Shown: positions 34,901-45,500 of the stretch, in pieces
Layout: each line of letters starts with the position of its first letter
Numbering within the stretch: position 1 is the stretch's first letter
Origin: Papio anubis
Taxonomy: Eukaryota > Chordata > Mammalia > Primates > Cercopithecidae
Assembly: GCF_008728515.1 (NCBI RefSeq)
Contig: NC_044991.1
Location: forward strand, 38,334,968-38,398,967
DNA: 64,000 nucleotides
Reading direction: 5' to 3'
Translations under genes and position numbers: made by a program
Notes under the pieces: generated by a model
Databases searched by the model: none
Told to the model about the DNA's origin: nothing
Seen by the model: only the letters and a program-made list of their open reading frames with translations

Positions 34901-37900
34901 AGACTAGAATTGGTAATCTGATCCTGTGCAAGCTTTTTGGTGTATTAAATGCACTTTTAATTGTTCTACTTTTTTTTTTCCTTTTTTTTTTTCTTTTCCT
35001 GTTTGTTGGTTTTTTTGTTTTTTGTTTTTTGTTTTTGAGACAGGGTCTCGCTCTGTTCCGCAAGCTGGAATGCAGTGGCACAATCTTGGCTCACTGCAAA
35101 CTCTGCCTCCTGGGCTGAAATAATCCTCCCACGTTGGCCTCTCAGAATACTGCAATTACAGGCATGAGCCACCATGCCTTGTCCTTTTTATTTATAGGAG
35201 GTGTTATGCATCTGACATCCATATTCCCTAGGAGATCCTGAGAAACTTTCAAATCTTATTTTATTTAGTTGCCCAAACAATTCTGGAACACTGCCTCTTG
35301 CTGAATGAATTAGAGGAGTTTCCTTCAGCCTTTTGTCAAGAACCAGTAAACATTGTGATACCACAGAGGGAAAGAACGGTAGGCCACGTTGACTTTGCAA
35401 GATTCTTCCTCAGCAGAGGACAGCCTCTAGGGCAGTGCAATAACTGCACAAATTGAATCCACTACAGTATCACAGTGGTCTGGTTATTTTATTTTCCAGG
35501 GAACTTCCATAGGCAAATGTCCAAAAAACAAATTATTTAAAGTTTACATAGAGTTGGAGCTACAGCTTCGAGAATTTGACAGATGCCGGAAGCTTTATGA
35601 AAAGTTCCTGGAATTCGGACCTGAAAATTGTACCTCGTGGATTAAATTTGCTGAATTAGAGACAATCCTTGGTGATATTGACAGAGCACGGGCAATCTAT
35701 GAATTAGCCATCAGTCAGCCACGTTTAGACATGCCAGAGGTGAGCATCTCAAGTCAAATACCATTTTAAGATACTTGTTTAGTCTTACTTTAGATGACCA
35801 TCTAAATGTGGGTGTATTTTAGAGTATAAAGATGATCTAGCTAACTTAGTCTCTTCTGCTCAGATTAGGCTTGTATGTGGAAAGGTGACTGTCGGGGACA
35901 GGGGAAGTACCCCTCCTGTTAGATACCAGAACACAGTAGACATCCAGGATGATGCCCAGGATGAATTGGGATATCGTGGGCGTGGGTGGGTGATGCCCCT
36001 CTCCAACAGGGAAACCTAAAGGGGCTGGGGAAGACGCCAGGCAAAGCAGCAGCCAGCAGGCTGGCCCACCTGGAGAACAAGGGGGATGGAGGTGGGAACA
36101 CATATCCCTGTATTCTCTAAACCAGGATGTCCTTGCAACTACTGTTGTCACTGTCCTGAAAGTCGTCGCCTGCCTTCAGTAGTTAAGCTTGACCCACAAG
36201 GTAGCACCAAACCACAGCTAGGACCGATTTGAATCTCACAGGAGCCGTAGAACTCACCCAGTTGTTTTGTTAATCTCATGCACTGACATGACCCCGCATT
36301 TAATGGTTTGGCCCCCTGACTGCGTTAAGGCGGAGCTTTGGGTATCACTGAGTTTGTCAGTTGTCCTCAGCTCCTCCACCAGACTGCCAGGTCTCAGGTG
36401 TCCAGGCCACGGTTTATTCATCCTTATGCCCTGCCAGGCTGCACCGAGCCAGTGCTCACCTGTTCAGTGAATGCTTGTTGCATTGAACTCTCATAATAAC
36501 AAAGAGTGTACAGTAGAGGTAAGAACATACATACTGGCTAACCTGGGCCTATTTTCTCTCCGGAAGCTCAACTGCGTGTGGCTGGAATATGAAAGAGTAC
36601 CTGGGAGATGCTTGGCAAGTTTCTCAGCTCTTGATAAGTCAACCATTTGAAAAACTTCCAAAGAGAATCTCTAAGACTGAATCTAAGGCCCTTTTTCCGT
36701 AATCTGAAATTCTAGCCAAGTTTTGGCCAGCTTATAGATACCAATGTTACTTGTCTTATCCACATGTGTTCTTTAGTTGTTCTGTAAAACTCCTATGTTC
36801 CTAGATGTAGGTTAGAGTGATACTTAAGCTGTGCTTTGGCTGGGGGCATGCTGCTTTGCAAATGTCAGGACTGACCAATTTACTTGTCTTTCTTAGGTGC
36901 TTTGGAAATCATATATTGATTTTGAAATTGAGCAGGAAGAAACGGAAAGAACACGAAACCTTTACCGACGGTTGCTTCAAAGGACGCAGCATGTCAAGGT
37001 ATCCTTTTGCTTTGTAGATGATCTTTCATTTTGCTTGAATCGGCAGTCCTGAAGAAAATACTCTATTTCTGTATTTTAAGTGTGTGGGGTTTTTTTGTTT
37101 TTTGTTTTGTTTTGTTTTGTTTTAAATGACTTCCTTGCTTCTTAAGAGAAACATGAGTCTCAGAGGACTTTCGAATGTTACGTTTATACCAGGTCATTGT
37201 TTATGTTGCATGTGAATAGCTTGGGTATCACAAGATTGAGAAAAAGTTAAATTTTTTTTTTTTTTTTTTGAGACAGTCTCACTCTGTCGCTAGGCTGGAA
37301 GGCAGTGGCGCAATCTTGGCTTACTGCAACCTCCTCCTCCCGGGTTCAAGCAATTCTCCTGCCTCAGCCTCCTGAGTAGCTGGGAGTAGAGGTGTGCGCC
37401 ATCACGCCCAAGCTAATTTTTCTATTTTTAGTAGAGATGGGGTCACCTGTTGGCCAGGATGGTCTCAATCTCTTGACCTTGTGATCTGCCCGCCTCAGCC
37501 TCCCAAAGTGCTGGAATTACAGGCGTGAGCCACTGCGCCCAGCCAAGTTAAACTCTTTTCAAGAGTTTAAAACTATGTCAGACATTTAACTGTAGAATGT
37601 AGAATGACATATTTTCAGTGTTTGTATTGAAGCATATATTCATTGTTTTAATCTGTGAAACACTAGTAATGAACACATCTTTCCAATGTCATTAACTGGG
37701 AATTCGCTTTATTATTACTACATTAGTGTCTTCTGAGTGACATGGTTAATTTGGTTCAATAATAACTTTTTTTAAAGGTATGGATCAGCTTTGCTCAGTT
37801 TGAGTTGTCTTCAGGAAAAGAAGGAAGTTTGGCTAAATGCAGACAAATTTATGAAGAAGCTAACAAAACCATGCGAAACTGTGAAGAAAAGGAAGAGAGA

Positions 37901-39156
37901 CTTATGCTGCTGGAATCTTGGCGAAGTTTTGAAGAGGAATTTGGAACAGCTTCAGATAAGGAGAGAGTAGACAAACTCATGCCAGAGAAAGTCAAGAAGA
38001 GAAGAAAGGTCCAGACGGACGATGGGGTAAGATCTCTGCCCTGGGACTGTTCATCTCACGTCACATGAGTAGAAACACGTCTGACTTTGAAATGTAGACT
38101 TTTAAGTGGCATATGTACAATCTTAGAATGGAAGCAGACCACCTGGAGTAGGAGATGGTTGCAATCTGGCTGTTATGGAAACACGGGGTAGAGCATATGG
38201 TCCAGTCAGAGGTGGAGAATGAGAAGGGGTTGGCAAAGGTGTTTTGGTGACGATTGAGTCTGGAAACTTCATGAAGTGTGATATTTTTAGAGCATTAAAT
38301 AGGAAGTCAGCGTGGAGGAAGACAGAAGCGAACTTTCAGATAGCAGCCTATCCAGAGAAGGCTTGTAGGCGATAAGAAGGAGTTTGGTGGGAGTCAGTGA
38401 AGGCTGTTTTGCATAAACTGACGTGACCAGATTGCTGGCATCTCATACTGGTAGGCTCAAGGGGCTTAGACTGGAGAAAGAAGACCCATCAGGAAGCAGT
38501 TTTTATAAGCTGAGCAAGACATGGAAGCTGGAACTAGAACAGGGCCACAGGGCCTGTTAGAACAGTATTTGGAAAGTGAAATCAGTGACTGATAGGAGGT
38601 AAGGATGGGAGGCTAGGGAGTTGGAATAATAATGCACAGATATATGACTTTTGCTACTGGATGAATATTATGTAAAAATCGTTAAACATTTTCTTAAACC
38701 TAAGACTGCACAATGTAGTTGGAGACACTGAACATCTTGGTTGGCTGCAGAAGAGCTATGCTTAGATTTTTAGAATTTTTTTTCTACCACTTTAGTTCTC
38801 ACTGAGCTACAGTTGCTGTTTACTCATTCCCAGTCTTTCAGACCCAGCCCTTGTTCTTTCTGTAGTAGACTTTGATGTTGTTTTGTAAAATGGAGGTAAT
38901 CCTTCGGATTTCCAGTAAAAAACCTTCATTCTGATATGTGAGTGTATCACCCACGTTTGCTTATCTTTTCATTGTTTTATTTCTGTAGTCTGATGCAGGC
39001 TGGGAAGAATACTTTGATTACATCTTTCCAGAAGATGCTGCCAACCAGCCTAACCTCAAACTCCTGGCCATGGCCAAACTGTGGAAGAAACAGCAGCAGG
39101 AAAAAGAGGATGCTGAGCACCATCCAGATGAGGACGTCGATGAGAGTGAATCCTGA
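22855..39156 (+). CDS. CRNKL1: CRNKL1, crooked-neck pre-mRNA splicing factor (14 coding exons)
   Basis: Human homologue of Drosophila crooked neck and yeast Clf1/Syf3, a nuclear HAT-repeat scaffold of the Prp19/NTC part of the spliceosome. Exons: 22,855-22,905; 24,550-24,702; 25,715-25,806; 26,630-26,788; 27,193-27,359; 29,627-29,805; 31,470-31,640; 32,812-33,003; 33,701-33,760; 34,559-34,639; 35,500-35,739; 36,897-36,998; 37,778-38,026; 38,989-39,156. Total 2,064 nt = 687 residues plus TGA, the known short-form length. HAT repeats fill residues about 60-630 (e.g. W84/Y87/W90/E91, then RARSIYERAL at 99-108). A basic patch, KKRRK, is at 622-626 and an acidic tail, DEDVDESES, ends the protein. 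The ATG at 22,855 has G at -3 and +4 (strong Kozak). Introns 5 and 12 have U12-type donors. SLAKC in exon 13 is SLTKC in human as I recall. Confidence 0.98.
23690..24035 (+). repeat. AT-rich MER-type repeat
   Basis: Ends in GTGTTGGACAGCACAGCTCTA, shared with copies at 2,570-2,875 and, more weakly, 59,930-60,180. Lies in CRNKL1 intron 1. Confidence 0.55.
24550..24702 (+). CDS. CRNKL1: CRNKL1 exon 2
   Basis: Residues 18-68, including a Pro-rich LLPPPPQQK. Acceptor CTTAAAAG, donor AAG|GTCAGT. Charged region before the first HAT repeat. Confidence 0.97.
25050..25345 (+). repeat. Alu in CRNKL1 intron 2
   Basis: Sense full-length copy with an AAAAGAAAGGAAAAGG tail. Confidence 0.95.
25715..25806 (+). 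CDS. CRNKL1: CRNKL1 exon 3
   Basis: Residues 69-98 plus two bases of Arg99. Contains the first HAT helix NWIKYAQWEE. Acceptor TTCTTCCAG, donor AG|GTAAAA. Confidence 0.97.
26630..26788 (+). CDS. CRNKL1: CRNKL1 exon 4
   Basis: End of Arg99 through Phe151 plus two bases of Trp152. HAT helices around RSIYERAL and LWLKYAEMEM. Acceptor TTCTTAAG, donor CTG|GTAAGT. Confidence 0.97.
27193..27359 (+). CDS. CRNKL1: CRNKL1 exon 5, ending at a U12 AT-AC donor
   Basis: End of Trp152 through Arg207 plus one base of Phe208. The exon stops at T27,359 directly before ATATCCTTT; there is no usable GT donor. Only with this border does the next exon read F-V-L-V-H-P-D-V, as in the known protein. Confidence 0.96.
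27626..27940 (-). repeat. Tigger-like MITE in CRNKL1 intron 5
   Basis: Ends in ATATGGAACCCATGGCTGGA and GGACTAACTGTA, which on the minus strand give the TAGTCCTCCAG-type terminus of Tigger-derived elements. Confidence 0.5.
28015..28160 (+). repeat. MIR
   Basis: Phrases GGGCTGTTGTGAAGATTAAA and TCATTTAACTCCTTTGAG. Confidence 0.65.
28170..28648. repeat. DNA-transposon remnant with visible terminal inverted repeats
   Basis: Left end TCCTCATTATTCACAG mirrors the right end CACAAATAATGAGAATC. Confidence 0.55.
28735..28960 (-). repeat. MIR
   Basis: CAGGCATTATTCTAAGTACT and CAGATGAGGGAGCTGAGGCA are antisense MIR phrases. Confidence 0.7.
29155..29370 (-). repeat. MIR
   Basis: GTGCTAAGGGCTTTACATAC and TCCGAGATCACATGGTTGGT, a second antisense MIR in the same intron. 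Confidence 0.7.
29627..29805 (+). CDS. CRNKL1: CRNKL1 exon 6, beginning after an AC acceptor
   Basis: Residues 208-267. The exon starts TTGTCCTTGTG directly after CCTTGCAC; no AG lies at the border. Donor GAG|GTAAGT. Confidence 0.96.
30240..30500 (+). repeat. Old Alu, 5'-truncated
   Basis: Begins at GAGAGGCTGAGGCAGGAGGA, lacking the first 40 or so bases; two internal A runs. Confidence 0.9.
30540..30775. repeat. Internally deleted MITE
   Basis: CAGGTTTGAGCATTCCCAGT at one end and AGATACTCAGTCTATACA at the other form imperfect inverted ends; the middle has ATGCAAATATTCCAAAA, typical of one widespread Tigger-like family. Confidence 0.6.
31470..31640 (+). CDS. CRNKL1: CRNKL1 exon 7
   Basis: Residues 268-324, FERVRVIYKYALDRIS onward to YEEEVK. 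Acceptor TGCATTTAG, donor AAG|GTGAGC. Confidence 0.97.
32138..32324 (+). repeat. Alu right-arm fragment
   Basis: Starts AAAAATTAGCCGGGCGTGG and ends in an AAAATAAAAATAAATAAA tail. Confidence 0.92.
32812..33003 (+). CDS. CRNKL1: CRNKL1 exon 8
   Basis: Residues 325-388, ANPHNYDAWFDYLRLVE onward to YEELEAK. Acceptor GTCTTTCTAG, donor AAG|GTGAAA, the weakest ordinary donor in the gene. Confidence 0.97.
33701..33760 (+). CDS. CRNKL1: CRNKL1 exon 9
   Basis: Residues 389-408, DPERTRQVYQASLELIPHKK. Only 60 nt and in frame, so skipping would remove 20 residues without a frame change. Acceptor CTAATACAG, donor AAG|GTATGT. Confidence 0.97.
34263..34367. repeat. 53-base tandem duplication
   Basis: Two adjacent units, each containing GGCTACCATGCC, CAGTACAGTAC and GGATCATG; matching points at 34,272 and 34,325. 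Confidence 0.9.
34559..34639 (+). CDS. CRNKL1: CRNKL1 exon 10
   Basis: Residues 409-435, with the HAT motif MWILYAQFEIRQ. Acceptor TTTTCTAG, donor TTG|GTAAGT. Confidence 0.97.
35028..35186 (-). repeat. Old Alu monomer
   Basis: Antisense left-arm-like unit, highly diverged, preceded by a T-rich TTTTTG run. Confidence 0.8.
35500..35739 (+). CDS. CRNKL1: CRNKL1 exon 11
   Basis: Residues 436-515, two HAT repeats (LFKVYIELELQ; SWIKFAELETIL). Acceptor ATTTTCCAG, donor GAG|GTGAGC. Confidence 0.97.
36897..36998 (+). CDS. CRNKL1: CRNKL1 exon 12, ending at a U12-type donor
   Basis: Residues 516-549, VLWKSYIDFEIEQEE onward to QHVK. The donor is AAG|GTATCCTTTT, the minor-spliceosome consensus and a poor U2 site because +5 is not G. 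Confidence 0.97.
36999..37777 (+). other. CRNKL1: CRNKL1 intron 12, probable U12-type GT-AG intron
   Basis: Begins GTATCCTTTTG, an exact U12 GT-AG donor, and ends TTTTTTTAAAG. The best branch candidate, AATAATAAC, lies about 11 bases before the acceptor, but matches the TTCCTTAAC consensus mainly in its last bases. An antisense Alu fills the middle. Confidence 0.75.
37252..37544 (-). repeat. Alu in CRNKL1 intron 12
   Basis: Antisense full-length copy filling over a third of the probable U12 intron. Confidence 0.95.
37778..38026 (+). CDS. CRNKL1: CRNKL1 exon 13
   Basis: Residues 550-632, the last HAT repeat and the basic KVKKRRKVQ. Acceptor TTTTTTTAAAG, donor GGG|GTAAGA. Confidence 0.97.
38989..39156 (+). 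CDS. CRNKL1: CRNKL1 exon 14 (terminal coding part)
   Basis: Residues 633-687 and TGA at 39,154-39,156. It encodes SDAGWEEYFDYIFPE, a basic/glutamine stretch and the acidic C-terminus. Acceptor TTTCTGTAG. Confidence 0.97.
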   Translation, partial: SDAGWEEYFDYIFPEDAANQPNLKLLAMAKLWKKQQQEKEDAEHHPDEDVDESES

Positions 39157-39514
39157 TCTTTTTTTCATATTGACAAATGTTTTGTTATTTTTATAAATTA
39201 ATTGTTTGGAACTCTTGTGACTCCTGGAAGTTCTTACATATTTCACCAGTAAGAAACTGATTGGTATCTTTGATAGCTACTTTTTAAGTTATTTTTTAAA
39301 TGCTCTTGGGTTAGCTAGGGGTGGGGATTGCAAGTAAAGGACTTTTTTAACTGCTGGATTTCTTTTTCCAACTGAGTCCAAACTTTTCTAGCGTCTGTCC
39401 ACATCATGCATTAGAAAATGTAATTAAGGTAATATTCTACAGTAACTTTTCATGTCATAACCATAAAGATAGTTTATGCATTCATCTGAAATGTGTAACT
39501 TTTTCGTGTCTTCA

Positions 39515-39690
39515 GAGTGACAGACTTGAGTTCATTTCCCAGCTCTGCCACTCGTGATTATATAACTTAATTTTCATTTTCCTCATTCACAAAATGGGCC
39601 AATACTTTGACAACTCATTTTGAAGATTACATTATAAAAGGAATATACCTGGTGGGTGCATAGTAAGTGCTCAGTAAAGTGTTTGTTCTA
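39515..39690 (+). repeat. MIR
   Basis: CAGCTCTGCCACTCGTGATT and TGCATAGTAAGTGCTCAGTA; lies just past the CRNKL1 stop codon. Confidence 0.75.
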
Positions 39691-40171
39691 AGCCACTTTT
39701 AAAAATAGTTTCATTCCTTGTAGAATTAAATGTGAGTGGATTAATTTACCTTACCTTATTACTAGTGGCCAGTTACATTAAGTGCTTTTTAGAACATTAT
39801 TTGGAAAAAAATTTGCAGTGATTCTATTTCTGAACAAGGTTCAGAAAACATTGTTCACCAAGAGGAATTTAGTCTAATTTCAGTTAGGCACTCATCAGTT
39901 CTCCAGAGTGAGTTTGTAATAGCTTGTTCAAAGAATAATGGCTTGTTTACATGTGTGCTATGAAAAATGATGTCCCATGTTCACACAAATTTGGGAAAAT
40001 CTGGACTAAGACTTAAGTCTCGCTAATCAAATCTCTTTACAGTTAGACTTCTGTACATTATGTATCTCCGGTAGCAATGTTGCTATATTATTTCCCAAAC
40101 TTAGTGGACAATGGAGTAATTTCTACCTAGAGTACCAGTAAACATCTCCCAGTGTGCTATAGTAGAAAATG

Positions 40172-40469
40172 TCGGCCGGGCGCGGTGGCTCACGCCTGTA
40201 ATCCCAGCACTTTGGGAGGCCAAGACGGGCGGATCTCAAGGTCAGGAGATCGAGACCATCCTGGCTAACATGGTGAAACGCCGTCTCTACTAAAAATACA
40301 AAAAACTAGCCGGGCGAGGTGGTGGGCGCCTGTAGTCCCAGCTACTTGGGAGGCTGAGGCAGGAGAATGGCGAGAACCCAGGAGGCGGAGCTTGCAGTGA
40401 GCCGAGATCGGGCCACCGCACTCCAGCCTGGGCGACTGAGCAAGACTCCGTCTCAAAAAAAAAAAAAAA
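40172..40469 (+). repeat. Alu, likely within CRNKL1 3' UTR
   Basis: Sense copy, GGCCGGGCGCGGTGGCTCAC to an A tail; close to consensus. Confidence 0.95.
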
Positions 40470-41702
40470 GAAAATGTCTACTCCTCACTGCTGACATGTT
40501 AAACTCACTCTTGGTTTAGAGCACATGTAGAAACACCTAAGGTAGCCCTATGCTAAATAATGAAGAGTAGCACAAGAATGAATATATTTGCTGATATGTT
40601 GCTCACATTCTCAAGCAAAAATTTGACTACATTAACCGATCTGAGAGTTTTCCTTTAACCTGGACTGTTTCTCAAGCATATTTTTTCTTTGTTCACTGCC
40701 CAAGGACTAGAACTATATTTTTAAGGTTATTTTCCCCTAAAAGGACCTTTAGTAAGCAAACTGATGATTAAATGTGCACATGTCTCATTCACCCAAGGAA
40801 TAAAGCTACTTCGTAATGTTACTAAATTTTATCTTGAAAATAACATACAGTGTTTAAGGATGGAAGAAAATAGGACTGTTGAGATAAAAGGCAAATCTGT
40901 TTTCATCCTGACTGCTTTAGTCACTGGACCAGCATCAGCTGCTGCGGTGTCAGATCACATCTCAAGTAGAGGTCTGCCTAGTGAGTGAGCAGAACATCAT
41001 CTTAATGAGGCCTTTGGCTCATCCAGTCAGGGAGTGAGATGAAAACAGGTCAGAATGCAAGTGACTTAATCACAGTCTTCTTAGAATTACCTGTTTATGT
41101 TGCATGTATGCATAAGAAAAAAATTCTGTCATGTTCCCAAGGTAGAATTGTAATAAGCATGTGCCAGTGTGAAAGCTGGAAGGGAAAAAGCTATTCTCTA
41201 ACAGGAGAACATATTCACTTCTCTCCCACCCTCAACTCCACCAAAATAAATCCTTTCAATAGTAAAAGTTTAATAATTTCTTGTGGGTTTTTCTTAAGTC
41301 TTTCACTAACTGGATATTTTCACATATTACAGAGGATGACACTACACATAAAATACATGGTTGGCCTATGCTATAGTTATATGACCTTTCTTTACGAATT
41401 ATGTTCTTTTTCCTCTCTAAAAAAAAAAAAATAACCTCAACAGTTTTTGTTTTTTTGGTTTTTTAGAAAGGCAGCATTTAAGTAAAGCATTGTGAAGAGG
41501 AGAAAAGATCTAGGACTAACAGTGTAACAGTATGAACGCAGGTGACTGGGAAGAATTTACTACACGATAAGAAGGGAGCTTCTTAAGTATGCTGGGCAGT
41601 GATTGCTTCAGGTGTGCATTTTTAAAATATTATGTATGGAAGTCACAATTTAATGAAAAAAACATATCCTGAATGATGACCTTTCACAATCCTGATTTGT
41701 TT

Positions 41703-41962
41703 TTTCTTTTTTTTTTGAGGCAGGGTCTCACTCTGTTGCCTGAGCTGGAATGCAGTGGGACAATCTCAGCTCACTGCAACCTCCATCTCCAGGGTTCAAA
41801 CAATTCTTGTGCTTCAGCTTCTGCATAGCTGGGACGCTCAGCTAATTTTTGTATTTTTTAGTATAGATGGTATTTTTAGTATAAATTTTGGCCAGGCTGG
41901 TCTCGAACTCCTGACCTCAAGCAATCAGCCCACCTTGGCCTCCCAAAGTACTGGGATTACAA
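41703..41962 (-). repeat. Old Alu between CRNKL1 and NAA20 ends
   Basis: Antisense, with a shortened middle; 65 bases from the NAA20 poly(A) signal. Confidence 0.9.
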
Positions 41963-42009
41963 TCTGATTTAGTTTTACAAATGACTAACAAACTTCAGAA
42001 AACATTCAT

Positions 42010-42449
42010 AGGGTCAACAATGTATTTTATTATACATCTTAGATTTATACATTTCATATATGCTTTTAAAGCTTCAATTAACAGTTCAATACAAAATTTA
42101 AAAACAAATATATGCAGCAGTGGTTCTCAGGCACAGAATTTAGGAGGAGACTGAAGCAAATCTTTTCCCTAGCATACATACAGTGAGTATTATGAACCAT
42201 GAGAGTGGGATGTTTCCTTCTGACCTAGCTGCCTTTTTGATTGAATTTTGTTAGTGAACAGCTTTAATAGGTATGACATTGCTAACTGGAAACAATGAGA
42301 TTTTAAATAAATTGATAACCTGTATTTTCTTGAAGTCTTTAAGACCTAAAATGATTACTTTTCTCCTAATAGAGCTCCAGAATCATCCAATGAAAATAAT
42401 ATTTTCCATAAAGTATCTAGAGTATCTGCCTAAGAACCACTGCCCAGGG
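42010..42449 (-). other. NAA20: NAA20 3' UTR
   Basis: About 430 bases from the stop codon to a poly(A) signal. The end is set about 15 bases past the signal; the cleavage point itself is inferred. Confidence 0.65.
42026..42031 (-). terminator. NAA20: NAA20 poly(A) signal AATAAA
   Basis: Minus strand reads TATAATAAAATAC, the first canonical hexamer downstream of the NAA20 stop codon. An Alu begins about 60 bases beyond. Confidence 0.65.
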
Positions 42450-42535
42450 TTATTCAATGTCTTCAGGCCTCACAGGATGAGGTAATGGTATGATGGATTT
42501 CTTCTCAGTGTCCCTGGAAAGTGCTTTCCTCATAT
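42450..42535 (-). CDS. NAA20: NAA20 exon 6 (terminal coding part)
   Basis: End of Asp151, residues 152-178 (MRKALSRDTEKKS... PEDIE) and TAA at 42,452-42,450. Acceptor TCTTTACAG. Confidence 0.97.
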
Positions 42536-45500
42536 CTGTAAAGAAGCAAAGTTTAATATAAACACTCAAACAACATATTCTATCAAATGTAAAGTGTATA
42601 GATAAAGTTCCCATAAGAGGTTTTATCCCCTACCCCTACTGCCACCAGATTCTAAGCAAAATGTATTTATAAATAAGTCGCCCAACTGCCAAGTATACCA
42701 GATGCTGACCAAACCTCACCCAGGATTCAGTTCACAATACACGTTCTTTCTTGTTATTAAAATAATATGTATGTAACATAGTAAAACAGTAATGTACAGA
42801 AAGTAACCATTGGTTAGTTAATAGGTAAGTTAATTATTACTAATAAGTTCATAAAGGTAGGTTGAGGGAGATTTAATATTAAAGTCAAATATGATTCTTC
42901 TACATTTATTAAAATAATCAAAGACTACAATCTGTAGAATGAATGTAACTGTTTCGACGACTTCTTGAGGATACTGCCATGGAAGGGAGCTTACCATAAG
43001 CGTCCTCATCAGGCTCCCCGTTGCTGGCCGAATAGTACTCTATGACCGTCCTATATACACTGTAGCCCAACTGCTTGTACATGTTAACTGCAACTTGGTT
43101 AGATACTCTTACAAAGAGATCGACAAAAAATCCACCCTTTCTTTAAAAAAAAAAAAAAAAGGAAAATGTTAGAATGTGAGACACCCTAGAAAGTAATAGA
43201 TACATATTTTTTTAAAACATGTATTTTTACCTTGCTCTGACTACTACTCAGAATGGTAGTAATAGGACTTTGTAGCTGATTACATGGTAATAGAAATTTG
43301 TATTACTTAGGATTTATGACAATTACTTTGCAGTATAAGATGACTGTATGCATACTAGCATTCCAAAAGCTGCAACACGTTTTCTTAAAAGATAAACTCA
43401 AGGCATTTGTTCCACAAATTCACCACTTATTACAGTTTCTCCTGTTGATGAAGTTTACATACATGGAATCATATTCTTTTGTCTTTTGCTTCTCTCAGTC
43501 AACTAACATTGTAAAAGCTTCAAGAGTGGCTGGGCTTGTGCACCACAAGTCATTCACAGTCCTGTTGATACACATTTCTGGCTTTCACTGTTACAAACGA
43601 TGCTCCTATGAATACTTCTGTTGAGTGTCTCATGTAAGGTCTATAGCTAAGAGTCTCACTGTTGTGTCACAGGGCACATCTTCATTAGTTAATGCCAAAC
43701 TGTTTTCCCAACTGGCTTGTACCAACTCACTCTCGCACAGAAGTGAGTAAGCCTCCATTCCACAGCAGCAAGGCTTGGTGCATCAGATGTTTTTATTTTT
43801 GCCAATCTTACAGTGTAACTATATCTCAGATTTTAGTTTGTATTTGCAATTACTAACGATGTTGAATATATTTCTGTTGGTTGGCCATTTAGATTTCTCC
43901 TTCTGTACAGTACTTAAATCTTTCACACAGTTTTTCCCCCGCTACAGTTCTCTATGTATTGTGAATATTCAGTACTGTGTAATGTCTTTGCAAATATCTT
44001 TTTCCAGTTTGTGGTTTGTCTTGTCATTATTTTTATGGTATCTTTTGATAAAAAAAAGTTACTTCACTTCAGTGAAGCTGAATATATGATGGCCTTTTTA
44101 AAAAGCCCTACACTAAGGCCACAGAGACACTCTGCCATATTCAATTCAAAAGACTTCTTAGCTTTACTTTCACATCTAGGTTTTTAATAAATCTGGAGTT
44201 GATTTGTGTATGGAATAGTGGTAATCTGGGAAATTTTTTTTTCCCATAGGGACATCCAATTGTCCAACCACCTTTACTGAAAAGTCTATCTTCATACTAC
44301 TGATGTGCAATGCCTCCTTTGCGGTATGTTAAAGTCCATATATTCTCGGGTCTGTTTCTCAAATTCTGTAGCACTGGTCTAGATAACTACAGCACTAAGA
44401 TACAGTCTCACTCTTTACAATCTGATACCTGGAGGGGGCACATCACCCATTTTGCTGCTATTCAGGAATATCTTGTCTCTTTTTTGCTCTTTCTATTCCT
44501 CTATATGTTTCAGAGTCAGCTTAACAAGTACTATAAAAAATACTTGGGATTTTGACTGCAGTTACATTGGAACTGTGGTCAATTACCTGTTTTACTGTAT
44601 CCTCTAATCCAGTGATAGTTTATCACTCCACTTATCAGGGCTACTTTAATATCTCTCAAAAAAGTTTTTAAAATGTCAGAGGTCTTGCATAGCACTTGCT
44701 AGATTCTTAAGTATTTAATATTTTTTCATGCTATGGCACCTTTTCTAAATTTTACTGTTTGTAAATATATAAATACCATTGATTTTTTATACTGACTTTA
44801 TATCCAACAACCTTGCCTACCTTTAATTCTAAACATTTATTTCTAGATTCTTGTGGATTTTATATTTGTATAATATCTGTGCAAAATAAGTTTTGTTTCC
44901 TCTCATATGTAAATACAATTGCTTTTTATACTGACTTTATATCCAACAACTTTGCCTACCTTTTATTAATTCTAAATATAGATTCTTATGGATTTTATAT
45001 TTGTATAATCGTATCTGTGCAAAATAAGTTTTATTTCCTCTCAATCCTCCTGTTTATTTTTTCCTGCTTTCCTGCACTGTCTATAATTTCTAGTAAATTA
45101 CTGAAGAGGGACTAACTTGTCCCTGATTTCAAAAGGAAAGCATTCAATGTATCACTACTAAATATATTTACTACAGATTTCTTGTAGATATTTTTCAGGT
45201 TAAGGAAGTTCCCCCTTTCTATTTCCTAGTTTGCTAACAGTTTTTATCAGGAAAGAATATTGGATTTTATCAAGTTTGCTGCACTTTCTAAAATAACCAG
45301 TGTTCTCCTTTAGTGTAAAGTTGAAACCACCTTGTTTCTGATGTGTCATCCTATTTATGTAGTGCCAAATCCATTTTGCTAATTATTTTTCCGGGATTTT
45401 GCATCTGAGTGAGATCTTCCTCAAATTTTCCTTTTCCATATTTTGTCAAGTATTGTTATCAGAGTTATCCTCGCCTTAAAAAATAAGTTGAGGAATGTTC

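Larger units (their letters stand above)
39157..40825 (+). other. CRNKL1: CRNKL1 3' UTR and immediate downstream region
   Basis: The end of the transcript is not certain. Candidate poly(A) signals: ATTAAA at 39,725-39,730, AATAAA at 40,799-40,804 and AATAAA at 41,245-41,250. If the 40,799 signal is used, the 3' UTR carries a MIR (about 39,515-39,690) and a complete Alu (40,172-40,469). Confidence 0.45.

Noticed and set aside
41039..41434. 131-codon plus-strand open frame
   Set aside because: Lies in AT-rich sequence downstream of CRNKL1, ends in a poly-A run and has no family resemblance; probably chance.
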